DNA from: Purpureocillium takamizusanense
Taxonomy: Eukaryota; Ascomycota; Sordariomycetes; Hypocreales; Ophiocordycipitaceae
Reading direction: 5' to 3'
Assembly: GCF_022605165.1 (NCBI RefSeq)
Contig: NC_063072.1
Span: 2,480,001-2,544,000, forward strand
Length of the DNA stretch: 64,000 bases
Both the position numbers and the translations under genes were made by a program. Below the pieces are notes generated by a model. The model saw only the letters and a list, made by a program, of their open reading frames with translations. It was not told the DNA's origin and searched no databases. Position 1 is the first letter of the stretch; every line of letters begins with the position of its first letter. Below, one piece after another: positions 1-11,587 of the stretch.

Positions 1-2075
1 GACCTTCGACGACGGCCTGGAACACTTCATCCCTGGTGGCGCCAACCGGGCCTCGATCGCGAGGCATGTACTCCTGGATGCCTTCCTTGAGACAGGTAAG
101 AACCTCGTCGCGCTCCAGGCCAAGCTGCTGAACCTCAATCTCGGGCTTGTAGTTCTCCCAAGCGTCACGCACAGCCTCGATGACATCCTCTCGGCTCAGA
201 TCGGGCATCTCGCCGCGGGATGCCTCGTTGTCTCGAAGGGCCGCACGCATGGCGTTGTAGATCTCCTGATAGTCGATCAGGGTCTTCTGCGAGGAGGCAG
301 ATGCCTGGGACTGACGCCGATGCTCGCGAAGGACGTTATTCAGCTGCTCCTTCATCTGTGCGAGACCCTCGTCAATCACTCTCGAGACCTCGTCTTTGCT
401 CGGAGGGTCGGACTCCTCATCGGTCTTGACGCCCATCTTCTCCAGGCGCTTTCCGAGCTCACGTCCCATCCCCAGGACCTCGCCCCGGAGTTCACGCACC
501 AAGGCCTTGACCTCGGCCGTCAAACCACCGCCCTGCGCGACGCTATCCTTGACCGACTGAATAATCTTGATCAGGTCTTCATTTAAGAGTCCGGCGCCGC
601 GCCCGGCTGATGCTGGCAAGCTGCGATTCTCGCTGCTCTGAAGAAGACGCTCGACTCTCTGGGTCATGGCCGTGGTGGGAATAACATCGCCGCCAAACTG
701 TGAGCCGCGCGCAGACACATCTGGAACGACTGCGCTATGCGACTTTTCTCGAACGAAGCGAGCGAGATCGTCCACCTTTGAAGCCGTCGCCAGCCCGGAC
801 ACCTTTTGCGAGAGCTCGTGAAGGAGGCCGACCAGCGACTCCTGCCCATCCTTGGTGCCCAGACCGCGCAGGATCCTTTCCAGTATGGCGACGGAGGCCG
901 GGCCATCTACGCCCACAAGTGAGGGCGTACTCACGGAGGCGCGGTCGATGGATTCGGCGAAGCTCTTGGGTGATGGTATTCGGGGCAGCTGGAACGACCC
1001 CCTATGCGGCGGCGAGGTACAGTGAGGCTTATTGTCAAGGAACAGCCCAGAGTAGTGTTCGCGCGAAGAGATCCTGCTCGAAGCCTCGCTCACGTTACCC
1101 ATCAGGTCCCGTAGGCTCCTGCGGATGTCTTCGTCCCTGGTATTGGTGGCCTCTTTGAGGCTGAGAAGGTCAGTGGCATTGTCGCGGCTGCGCCTGCTGA
1201 GCGCTGAAAGCTCCTTTTGCAGCGATTGGGCGATGCCAGTGAGGTTGATGATTTGACCGGACAAGGCCTCGATGTTTGGAGTGCCTTTGCTAGAGGTCGC
1301 GCCATTTGTGGCGCCGGAGAGACCCGGCGTAGCCTCTCGGGATGCTTGTTGGATGCCCATGTTTTGAAGAGCAAGCATAGTCGACGACTGCGGCGGCGTA
1401 TTCTCTCCCAGGATGCTCTGGGGAGGCGGTCGGCGGACCGTCGGTCGAACAATTGGGGTGAGGCTCGGGCCAGGACCCGGGGTGGAGGTGTCGTGCTCGA
1501 TGGCGCTCTCTCGGAGCTGGTTGGTGTTGTTGTTGTTATTGGTGGTGGGCGTCGACGGTCGGTCGTGCCTATCGAGGGATCGGCTGGGTGAGCCAGGAGT
1601 GTTTCGCCCGCCGTCGATCATGAGACTCATGTCCCGGACGGTGCCAGGCTGCAGCGACTGCATGCGACGGTGGCCCTTGATCATGGATTTCTCGGGGGAG
1701 CCGTCTTGGACTCTCTTGGCCAGGGAGGGGACGACGGCGGCGGTGTCGCGCGCTCGCTCGCTCAGCGCAGCATGGGCGGACTGGATGGCAATGCTAGTGC
1801 CGGCCCGCGACGAGAAGCTGGGCGACTGCGGGTTCAAGGGCAACGGCGGCGGTGCACGTTCAGGGTCGGAGCTGTCCCACCTGTCGGGCCATCGCCAGTT
1901 AGTAGAGATGTCGGCCAAGGCGGAGCAACGAGGAGGGTAACAAGAGCATGTCCACGCACATGGGAATCAAGGCTCGGCTGCCATGATCAGAAGAGGCAGA
2001 GTGTTGATGTTTCAGCCGGTGGTCCCCGTCGGACCAAACCGACTCTCGGTCCGTACTGGCGTGTGACTGTGGCAT
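1..2075 (-). CDS. Large coiled-coil/low-complexity protein of unknown function, 3' part outside the window
   Basis: Two exons were read on the minus strand: 2075-1960 (starts MPQSHASTDRESVW) and 1880 to beyond position 1, with an intron at 1881-1959. The intron has a GTGCGT donor, a CTAAC branch motif and a CAG acceptor. Joining the exons gives ..LIPM/WDSSDPERAPPPL.. and then an open frame to the window edge, about 665 residues. The first ~200 residues are Pro/Ser/Thr/Asn-rich and look disordered. The rest is charged and helical (for example LIDYQEIYNAMRAAL and SREDVIEAVRDAWENY), suggesting coiled coil. There is no signal peptide. The style resembles large hypocrealean proteins listed in databases under loose names such as 'LPXTG-domain' or 'involucrin repeat' protein; that is recollection only. 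The function is unknown. The coding call is firm, the identity is not. Confidence 0.75.
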
Positions 2076-3439
2076 CGTACGTTCGGACTAGTACTAGTCG
2101 TCCGCAGTACGAGATGAGTCTGCTGGAGAGGGCGGCTCTGGAATGCCAGGCGCGAACGTCAAGAATGCGGACGGGCGCCCGCTACCACGCTTGGGGCAGC
2201 TCCAATGACGTGCGCGTGGAGGGGCAGCAGTAGCAGCAGGAGGAGGAGGATGTGTGTGCGTCTGCCTGCGGGATCAGCGCGGCGGGCGAGATGGAGCACT
2301 GGGTTGCTCAATTGAGGTTGCGAAAGGCTGGCTGCTCGAGCAGGATGCGGAGGGAGCTTGGTGTTTAGGCGGGCAGGGTTAGTAAATAACACGAAGACCA
2401 TGGCAACTTGGGGCGCTACAAGCAACTGACTACTAGCACTGCATACGGGGGAGCCGCTCAGCCCTCACCTCAAACAGCCCATGCCTACCTCAAGCTTAGT
2501 TAGCTCCCGTCCCAAACAATGAAACCGCTGGCAACAGCACAGCACAGGCCCTCGGCAACCTGCAGCTCGCGGGCGGCGGATGCTGCTGCTCTGGTTGGGC
2601 GCCGCCGCCCGGTGTTGTTGTGCCACACCCGCAGCAGCCACTGGTGCAGTGCGGTCACTGCGGTGTGTCCACCTCACAGTGTGCTGGCGGCCGGGGCGGG
2701 CTGTTGTCCAGGGCAACGGCGCGTGGCGGGTCACCGCGCTGATGTGACGCCGCCAATCGAACCTTACTTTGAGCTCCCTGCTGCCTGAGAGGTGGCAGCG
2801 GTGGTACCACTGACTAGACCAGATTGAAACAGCCCAAGGGTGCCCCCGCGCGCCTCGCCGAATTCGTTTGTGCCACAGGCACGAAGTACCTTCAAGGTAT
2901 CTCACGCGCAAGACTAGTGAGGTAGGTACCACCTAGGACACTTCAGTTTTAGAAACCATGCCACTGACTGTTGTCGACCAGGTCTCTTCTCTCCAGCGTC
3001 GTTCTCCTGCCAGCAAAACTCGATGCCGAATTTTCAATCAGCGAGGCGCAACCGCATATTGGGCGTACCTAAGTGTTTTGCGAGGTACGAATTAGGTGCA
3101 ACGCAGTGCAGTCAGTGCCTCGGACACGCTACACCTAGGTGGGCAGCAGCATCCATCCGCAGCTCAGACCACGGCCCAGACGCCACGGCTACAGCAATGG
3201 CCACTCCGAGGTGCCACTCGCCCGCGCAAGTCTTCGTCACATGTCGCTGACTCCCATCCGTGGAGCTGAGTGCTTCTATAATACGAGGGTACCCAAATAC
3301 ACAGTAACGTCCCCTCGGCCGGTACTCGCCAACGCCCAGTTCGTCCACTCCGTCCTGCTCCGGCAAGCCGCTGAAACTTCTATGTCCCAATTACAAGATT
3401 TTGTTTTGTCCTTTTACATTACCACGACGACGGAACTTC
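2076..3439. other. Intergenic: upstream region of the coiled-coil gene and 3' flank of GGC1
   Basis: No convincing coding frame, tRNA or conserved RNA is visible. The stretch is rich in short TAGGTACC/CCTAGG-like words (for example 2921-2940 and 3130-3140). It also has one copy of the ACGAAGTACC word at 2881-2890 that recurs in other intergenic regions of this window. Confidence 0.5.
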
Positions 3440-4763
3440 TCATCGCTTGAAGGCGATATCAAACGCCGGAATGAGCGTCTGCGCGAGCCAGAACGAGAAC
3501 ACCAGCTTGGGCCCCGTCATGAGCAGCTGCGCCGGTCGCGTTAGCCTTTATTACACGCAGCGAGCCGTATCGTAATTGACGGGCCAGTGGCCACTCACCT
3601 TGGGCACCAGGCCCTTGAAGAAGCTCGAAAAGCCCTCCTGTCGGGCCATATTGGATAGGATGCGGAAGCCACTCTCCGGGTTGTCAAAGTTGCGATTCTG
3701 GATGCGCGTCTTGATCACATCGAGCGGCGCGGAGACGACAAGCGATGCCGACGCTCCGGCGATGGACGCTACAAAGTTCTGGAACCAAGACGCCTTGTTG
3801 TAGTCCTGAAGGTGGAACAGGTACTCCTTGGCAAAGGCCGAGCCACCAAACAGCTGATCAAGGCCGGCAGTCAGCATGTGAGACATCACCAACGCAACGC
3901 CGGGTTCAACGCACAGCAAAAGAGCCAGGGGCATTGCGGGCGGCTGTCCAACCCCAACCACGGTACAGGCCAAATCCTTCGTCGCGGACAATCTTGAGCA
4001 CACCCCGGCCCTTGAAGGCCTCGGGGTTCGTCTGGCGCTTGATCTTGAGGACGTCGAGGGGAAGGAGGACAATCTCGCCGATTCCGATCAAGCTGTCGAG
4101 AGAGGTAAGGTCAGTCGTCTCGCACATTCTCGCAGAACATTGCAGCTGGAGCGCGCCTCACCTGCCGGCCGTCGAGTGCATAATGGCCTTGCCCGTCTTC
4201 TTGCCGAAAGCCGCCTCAAAGTCCTTGCCGTAGTGCTGCGCGAGAAAGTCGCGCGCCACGGGCTGACCGCCATACTTGTATATCCGCTGCAGCACCTTGT
4301 AGCCCGCGGCGTAGCCCAGACCGGGAAACAGGGAGAAGAACTTGCGGCCAATGGGCGCGCCGGCCTTGTCTTTGAATATGACCTGGTTAAGCTGGCTGGC
4401 GTTGGAGATCTGCGGCAGTGCAATGCTCAGCATTTGAGTTCTTTCGGTAGCAAGCTTCGAGTCGTGGGATGCATCCCCCTTACCCGAGTCTGGTTGCTCA
4501 TCAATCGCTTCGCAATCGTGTCGACCTATGCAAGACAATGGTCAGCGCCATGCCCGGGCTGTCGAATCTCGTGGGTTAGACGTACGGGGTGGAAGACGGC
4601 CAGCTCGGCGATACCAGCGGAGCCTGTCGCGAAGCATCGTAGGTCAGCATATGCACACATGTGCCGACCGTGGAGGGGGGCCGCCCAAGTACTAACCAGA
4701 GCCGACGATTCGGGCCAGGCCCGATTCCTTCTCGCGGCCAGAAACCATTGCCGGGGGCGACAT
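3440..4763 (-). CDS. GGC1: Mitochondrial GTP/GDP carrier (mitochondrial carrier family)
   Basis: The product exchanges GTP for GDP across the inner mitochondrial membrane, supporting mitochondrial nucleic acid synthesis and iron homeostasis (yeast Ggc1 knowledge). Seven exons were read: 4763-4697, 4623-4586, 4525-4484, 4409-4162, 4092-3915, 3853-3599 and 3526-3440. All phases agree and give 304 residues, close to the family length. The three carrier repeats are visible, each with its signature: HPVDTIAKR, LPLDVLKIKR and APLDVIKTR. Strings typical of Ggc1, such as FPGLGYAAGYKVLQRIYKYG and LYRGWGWTAARNAPGSFA, identify the subfamily rather than a citrate or other carrier. The C-terminus reads TGPKLVFSFWLAQTLIPAF. 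The start at 4763 gives a short N-terminus before the first repeat. The first three exons are very short (67, 38 and 42 nt), so gene finders may miss them. Confidence 0.95.
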
Positions 4764-5512
4764 GATTGACAAATTGTGGGTGAGGCGGATGAGGATGTCG
4801 CGCTCGTCCCGAAGGTTGTCGAGGTGGCCGCGGCAATTTCAACGCTGAGGAGCGCCGCCTTTGGGGGAAATTTTTTGATGGCGGCCGGGTCTGCTTCTCA
4901 AGGCATGGGACAGGTAGGTACCGATCTCGGGAGCACGCGACGGGGCGGGCGGCGGTCCAGCGGTTCCTGGGGGGGGGCGCCAGGGTCGGCAGGGGGCTCG
5001 GCTGCAGTGGGTGATGGGCAAACGAAAGGACCCACTGATGGGATGTCGGCGCGGGTGGGCCAGGAGGCCCTGCTTGAAGCACGAGTAAAGTGTGCCGGGC
5101 CTCGCGCGAGATGATGCATATCACAGACGGCCTGTCTACCCTGCGGGTCGCTCAAGCTATAACATCCTACAAAGCACCACGTCTCCCACCGCAGAGCACG
5201 TCGATGGCATGGCTCATCTATAGCTTGGCGTCTTTTGATTGAGAAGCCAGTCATTCTCTCCGTCCTTGGCCCTTGTTTCCGGATAAAGTCGGTCACATGT
5301 TGCACTCTAGCTCAATCTTCACATGCACAAATGTCACCCCCAACTATCCGACAAAACATCCAACAAAACGTAACCATCTACCATTTCTCGAGGAACATAT
5401 CTCATCGCCCTCGGCTCGAATGCTAGCTCTTGGTCGCCAGGGCGGGTCTTCAAATCCTTGTTCAATCCACCGGCATATCCATGGTCGTATGCTAAGCTAC
5501 GGGCCTTCAGCG
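4764..5512. other. Intergenic: GGC1 promoter and RPC82 3' flank
   Basis: About 750 bases between two genes on the same strand. There is no supported coding frame. A long G run lies near 4970-4978, and TAGGTACC is found near 4915. Confidence 0.5.
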
Positions 5513-7658
5513 TCAATAATCCCGAAAGACTGCCACCATGTCGTCTAGCCTCATGACCTGTGCGATGAGTTTCTCTTGGTCCTCCAGGTGCTGGTTGTAC
5601 GTGTTGTAGTGCTCCGCCCCCATCACCTCCTCCTCCTTGCCCTTGACGTCCTTGCGCTCTACAAAGGACAATACCTCCCTTTTCTTGTACTGCTCCACCT
5701 GGAGCGTCTGCAAGCAGCGCAACATGGCCTTGTAGACATCGTCCAAAAGCTGGGACTGCGTGCGCTCACCATCAAAGAACCAGAAGAACATGGTTCGGTT
5801 CGCCAGCCGGCTGTTGTCCTTTGGCACCTCTTGCACGTCGACAAGTCCTGCCATTTGCATTGCCAGCATCTTTCCCTGCACATCCGACTTCTTCATTAGT
5901 GCAGCCGTGGGCAACATCTTTTCGTCAAGCTTGCCCTTCTCTCTCAGGATTCGTGTCAGGCGCAGACCATGGCGGCCGAACGATTGCTCAATGAATGCGT
6001 CGAGCTCTACCTCGCGGAGACTCTCCATGAGCTGGCCAAAGTCAACTGTCCACTGGCCTCTCCCATGAGTGCCACAGTGTCGAACGAACCGATGCTTTCC
6101 TTCCGCGAGGAGCAACAGGTGTTGTCTCATCTGGTCAAGTCGACTATCCTTCGACGTCCCATCGTCCTCAAACTTGACTTTCGTTTGCCGTTCGCCATTG
6201 GGCCGCTGCGTTTGGTGATTGCTCTGTGCAGGAAATCCATCGTCATCGTCCGATGCGTCGAAATCACCTCCATGGCCATTGGAAAGGGGTCGCGGGGCCC
6301 TTGGGCGGGCCGCTGGTCTCTCATCCGAGTCATCCTCAGAATCACTCTCGTAGTCGAGCGGCGTAGCCTTGATCTTCTCGGCGCTTTGAAAGTCGATCTT
6401 ATCCTTGGGTGCCTTGCCTATGCCGCTCTGCACGTTGACACTCTCATCGAGATGCTCCAATATTTGGACCGACGTCACCGCTACTTGCTGTTGACCACCT
6501 GACTGGTCGCCGATCAGAGGGTCCGGCTGACACCTCGGCAGCTGCGCTGTCAACAGTTCCAACAAGGCACGGTATATCTGGCCAGTGACCTCGCCGACGG
6601 TGTCCGCGGCAAATTCCGCCAATCGCTGGTTGCGAAGCTGGACCAGGCACTTCTCGTGATTGACACGAACTATGATATTGGGCTGCCAACTATTAGCTGG
6701 AATCCCCGGAGTCAACGGTAGCGCGTAACCTACGTTGAGTTGGGCGACCTCGTCAAAAGGGTCGTCGACGTGGCTTGCGCCGTTCTGGAGCTTCCTCTTC
6801 TTGGTGACTGGGCCATTAGACTGATCGAGCTGCCGCTTCAACATTTTGCCCTGATCGCGGAAGGTCCTGAATCGGTCGATGATGGCTGTGTGTTGTTCGC
6901 CCTTGCTCTTGGTAGCCTTTTCTCCAGGACCGGTTTTGGTGAGCTCCGTCTCAATCTCGCGATACACCTCCGCCGGATTTCGAAAGCTGTCGGGCCGTAC
7001 AGTCTCGACAATCTCGGCCTGAATGAGGCGGGTCAGGACAGCGTTGAGGTGATCTTCAGATTCAATCAGCCCGGATGTTGATTCGTGCGTCCCGTTGGCG
7101 CGCCCATTGGCCTTTGGAGCCCGCGATGAGAAGGCATGAGTCAGATCTGCGACACGGGCATAACCCAGCTGCATCAGCGTCTGGACGAGGTCGCGTTCGG
7201 CGGTTCCATATTGGCTGTCGATGACCTCGAGGATCTTGCCTGACCGGACGAGGCTGTAGCAGGCATCGGGGTTTGTTTCGTAGCTGGTGATTCTGGTATC
7301 GGGATCTGTGTAGTGGTAGAGGAGATTGTGTTGTAATAGGACGCCGAGGCCATTTCGCAACTGTCGTGGGCCGAGAGACGTATACTGGGCTAGCTGCGCG
7401 ATGCTTGATCGCCCTTTGGTAAAGAGGGCAGCGAGAATTCGCTACAGAAAAGGTTGAGTCAGCCCCGCCCCATGACGCTGCATCACGTCGCCCAAAGGAT
7501 GCGCAGGAGAGGAACATACTGATGGAAGCTCGCCAAAGAGATCGCTAACTAGGAGAGCACAAAGCTCGGCTGCGTGTTTTGTCTGCGGGCGACAGGTCAG
7601 CAATGACTGTATGGATCATCGATCTGGAGGGGTCGCAGGCGGCACTCACTACAAGCAT
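5513..7658 (-). CDS. RPC82: DNA-directed RNA polymerase III subunit RPC3/RPC82
   Basis: This is a subunit of the RPC82-RPC34-RPC31 subcomplex, which helps RNA polymerase III recruit TFIIIB and open promoters at tRNA and 5S genes. The exons are 7658-7650 (nine bases, M-L-V), 7582-7520 (TKHAAELCALLVSDLFGELP..) and 7441-5513. The N-terminus shows the winged-helix pattern KHAAELCALL...RILAALFTKGRSSIAQL...PRQLRNGLGVLLQHNLLYH. This is followed by YGTAERDLVQTLMQLGYARV and a second winged helix, with an acidic Ser-rich linker in the middle (SEDDSDERPAARP). The frame is open throughout, giving 666 residues. However, 6683-6733 has a perfect donor (GTAGGT), a branch (CTAAT) and an acceptor, and is 51 nt long, a multiple of three. 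It is probably an intron, which would leave 649 residues. The gene shares its promoter with divergent QCR2. Confidence 0.94.
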
Positions 7659-8149
7659 TGCTCTGCTCCTAGAGATCCTCTCACTATCTCTAGAGCTGCC
7701 ACGGAGACTACCGGGCCGTCATTGAAGAGTAGCGGTCGAAGGATGGGCGGCGCCGATAAGGCGTGCGCAATTTCGGCGCGCGGAAGCAGAGGAATTGAAT
7801 AGTCGTGATGGTTGGCGATGAAGCAAGTGCAGCCCACCTTGGTCGCATCCGTCAATTTTTCTGCTGGTGTAAGTCGACAAGAGCTTCGAGGTGGGCTGGT
7901 CGGGTACGGGCTGTCGCACAGTATAACTCGAGTCCCTCTTGGCGGACCACATGTGGGTGAGATACTTGATGAATACTTTGCTGCTGAGGCTCCCCGGCGC
8001 CAGCCAATCAGCAATCACGTGATTCTCGTAGTCTTCGCCGGTGCCGAAAATTAGACGGGAGCTGGTTCGACGAGGCACATCTTGAGAGATCAATTGCTTC
8101 ACCACGCCGGCTGAAGGACCGCACATCGCCTATGCCCCTATCCTCGACC
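7659..8149. promoter_or_regulatory. Bidirectional promoter RPC82 / QCR2
   Basis: This 491-base interval separates the divergent RPC82 and QCR2 start codons. At 8001-8024 it contains a CCAAT box (8004-8008) followed by AATCACGTGATT (8013-8024), a perfect 12-bp palindrome around an E-box. CCAAT is bound by the HAP complex, which controls respiratory genes in fungi. CACGTGA suits a Cbf1-like bHLH factor. The pair sits about 130 bases before the QCR2 start. Actual factor use is inferred. Confidence 0.6.
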
Positions 8150-9719
8150 ATGATCTCGAGAACCTCCCTCGCGAGAACCGCGCAGCAGGTCGTCCGGCGC
8201 TCCTGCAGCGTGCAGCCGCTCCAGCGCCGCGGCTTTGCCGCCGCCGCCTCGACCGGCTCCTTCGACACGGCGGACGTCTCTGGCCTCAAGGTTGCTTCGC
8301 GGGACGGCCATGGCCCGACGACCGAGCTGGCTATCGTGGCAAAGGCCGGCACTCGTTACCAACCGCTGCCCGGCCTGACCGTCGGCCTTGAAGAGTTTGC
8401 CTTCAAGGCGAGTCGCAGGTCGATTGCCGAGGATGACGGGATCGTGAGCTAATTTGCCCTTAGAACACGCAAAGGCGATCTGCCCTGCGCATCACGCGCG
8501 AATCCGAGCTTCTGGGTGGTCAATTGTCTGCCTCGCACTCCCGAGAGGCTCTTGTCCTCAAAGCCAGCTTCCTCCGCGAGGACCTGCCGTACTTTGCCGA
8601 ACTCTTGGCTGAGGTTGTTTCCATGACCAAGTACACCAGTGAGCCGCGTCGCCGCATCGCCATTGGGGTACCAAAGCTAAAGACAGTTGCAGCGCACGAG
8701 TTTCACGAGGATGTTGAGCGTGTTCTGCACTTGAAACAAGCCGCTCTCAACGCCAATGTGCCCGCTCTCGCCCTCGACAATGCCCACGCTGTCGCCTTCC
8801 ACACCGGCCTCGGCGCCCCCGTATACCCTTCGCAGTCGACCCCCCAGAAGTACCTGAATGAGGAGTACATTGCTAGCTACGCCGACGTTGTATACTCCAA
8901 GCCCAATATCGCTGTCGTCGCCGACGGTGCCTCGCCTGATGCCTTGTCCAAGTGGGTCAGCCAGTTCTTCAAGGACGTCCCGGCCAGCTCTCAGAGCGGC
9001 CAGTCGCTCAAGGTTGAGGCGTCCAAGTACTACGGCGGCGAGCAGAGGACGAACCACGCTGGTGGCAACTCTATGGTCATCGCCTTCCCCGGCTCCGACA
9101 GCAACGGCTCGAAGCCCGAGATTGCCGTCCTCGCCGCCTTGTTGGGTGGCAAGCCCACGATCAAGTGGACCCCCGGCTTCAGCCTGCTCTCCAAGGCCAC
9201 TGCCGGCTCGGCTGGCCTTTCGGTCTCTTCCGCCAGCCTCGCCTACTCCGACGCCGGCCTGCTGGCTGTTCAGTTGACTGGCCCCGCCGCCGCTGTTCGC
9301 AAGGCTGCCGAGGACACTGCGAAGGCGCTGAAGAGCGTTGCGGATGGCTCGGTGAGCAAGGAGGACGTCGCCAAGGCTGTTGCCAACGCCAAGTTCGACG
9401 CCCTTGAGAAGGCCCAGTTCCGTGGGCCGAGCATTCTCCAGGCCGGATCTGGCCTCGTGCACAGCGGCAAGGCATCTGACCTGGCTGCCCTGGCCAGCGG
9501 CATCGACTCTGTCACCGCCGACAAGCTGAAGACTGTAAGTGTTCTTTTTTCTTTGCTTTACGGGCGGATCCCCATGTTTGCGCCATTTTCTCAGCGCAGG
9601 CCGGCTAACCTTGTGTGTAATAGACCGCTAAGGCCCTTCTGGATGGCAAGGCCACCGTGTCGACGGTGGGCGACCTGTTCGTGCTGCCGTACGCCGAGGA
9701 GATTGGTCTGCGGGTATAG
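8150..9719 (+). CDS. QCR2: Cytochrome bc1 complex (complex III) core protein 2
   Basis: This is an M16-peptidase-fold structural core subunit of ubiquinol-cytochrome c reductase on the matrix side of the inner mitochondrial membrane. The exons are 8150-8407, 8464-9534 and 9624-9719, giving 474 residues. The start at 8150 (MISRTSLARTAQQV) gives a basic, Arg-rich mitochondrial presequence. An in-frame ATG at 8132 would add six residues and cannot be excluded. The core reads TRYQPLPGLTVGLEEFAFK, then NTQRRSALRITRESELLGG. As expected for core 2, no zinc-binding HxxEH motif is present. The C-terminus is VGDLFVLPYAEEIGLRV. Intron 1 (8408-8463) begins with GC rather than GT, and the conserved K/N junction fixes that boundary. 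Intron 2 is standard (GTAAGT...TAATAG). The upstream CCAAT box fits respiratory regulation. Confidence 0.95.
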
Positions 9720-11587
9720 AGGGATGCTGGCATGGACGCGAAAAGCTTGTACCAATAGTTGTCGAGGTGGTCTAGACGGTGTGATTGGGGACCTCATGCC
9801 TGTGAATATCTGTAGTAGAAATCCCCTTCGTTCACATGGCGTTTCCTTTCCTCTATCTCTTGTGCCATATGCCGCAATTTGTTGGCTTATTTACAGGTAC
9901 CTAGTACCTATGTAAATTGCCCTACCAGGCTTGGTACCGCAGTGATCACTGAAGGGTCCTCCAGACCAACAAGCGGGCGTTGATGGCGAAGACGTGGACG
10001 GCTGCTGCGGCGGGGCCGCAGGCTGAGGTACGGAACAAGGACGAGTACGAAACTGCCGTGTCCCCACGGCCGAAACTCCGAGCATGTCCTTCCGGCACCG
10101 CGAAGCTTCTTGTCACAGCCCGAAACTGACGGGGCCCATGCTTCCCGCCATGCTCCCACGTCGGCCTCGCGCTGTGCCTTCGACCTCGGTCGGTCACGTC
10201 GGGCCACAGCTCTACGCCTGGATGGGTGGATGGGCCACTCGTGCAAGCTCACACGAGTGCGGATCGGGAATCGGGATGGCGTCAGTCCATCAGGCCTGGC
10301 TCTCCAAGGGCCGACGAGTGCTGCCCTGCGCGCCCTCAATGCGCCGTGTTTCCTATTGTAGGGCCATCGTGAAAATGACGGCGGTCTGACCTCCAATAGC
10401 TTTTGGAAGCCGTTTGGTCACCTCCTCTTGTACCCTGACAAGGTCCTGCATTTTAGGGGTAGCACGACCTGGCGCCCGGCGAGTCGTGTGCTGCCCGAAG
10501 GGACACTGTGCCCACGAGCGGGCTGGGCGGCCTGGCGCGCACACGTTTGCTGCGGGGAGGACGGCTGGGATTGGCGTTGCTGCGCAGCGCTGCGGGTTGC
10601 GCCACAGTGTCCCGCCGCGAACATGCTCCCGCCCTCGCACGGTGGACTAGGTCTTCCGACAACCGTGTGCCCCGTGCCTCCCACCCGTGTCTGCCCACCT
10701 GGCTGGCTGGCGGCCCACCACGCTTCTTTGTCGTTAGTCTAGCAAGAGCGACAGGGTTGGGGAAAACAAAGCCTCATCCACCACCTCCACGGGCAAGCCT
10801 CCTCGCCTTCTGCCGTCTGCAATTTCCATCTCTTCATGCTACTTTGGCCCATTGCGAGGCATTCGTAACAGCGACGAGCTGGGCGGCACGCCGGAGAGCC
10901 ATCCCGCCTCGGATCCTGTCTCTCGCTTTGCCCTCAGGTGAGCCAAACCATCCATCGCTGTCCTCTCTCCTCGATGCTGCCGTGCTGGCCTCGCGTCGTC
11001 TTTGGTACCGACCGCCTTCGTCCGCTCTCAGAGCAGCCCAGGCAATACTGCGTCGTCAACTGCGCAGCTCGAGCAGCTGCATCTGCAGCGTCCGGGAACC
11101 CAACTGACGCTTGTCCCAGGCCGCGTTTGGAGTAACCCGTTCCCTGCGAGCCTCCGCACTCCTAAGGAGCCCGATCGCACGACGACACCTGTGCCTCACA
11201 CGAGTGCCACCAGATTCGCTGGACACAGTCGCAAAGGTTTGTGGCGAGATAAATACACTCCGTCCAGGCACTCTATCCACCTGCGCGGCGTTTGGTCGCC
11301 ACGAGAACTGGCCACCTTTGGCCATTTCCGCCTCGTTTATTCGACTGCACAATAAATCCCATCTGTGGATATGATCCCCTCCTCCAACATCTCAAATTCC
11401 ACCAGTAAAAGGCTGTTCGAGCGTACTGACTCAATTTTGCGATAGAGAAAGGCGGACATCGATTGTCTTGCCGATTTGTGGCAGGGCGAAAGACGAGCCG
11501 TTTCATCGTCGATCGAAGGCGGATTGGCAGCTGGTGAATTTGCACCATCGTCTTCAAAGTTGTTTCGACTGCGGGGGTGATTTAGTC
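9720..11587. other. Intergenic: QCR2 3' flank and PBP1 upstream/leader region
   Basis: All frames were examined for an upstream LSm-domain exon of the ataxin-2 gene that starts at 11588, and none was recognisable. Several open frames exist on both strands, but they have no protein-like conservation and look like GC-driven chance frames. Possible leader splice motifs are present (for example CAGGTGAGCC near 10936). Confidence 0.4.
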
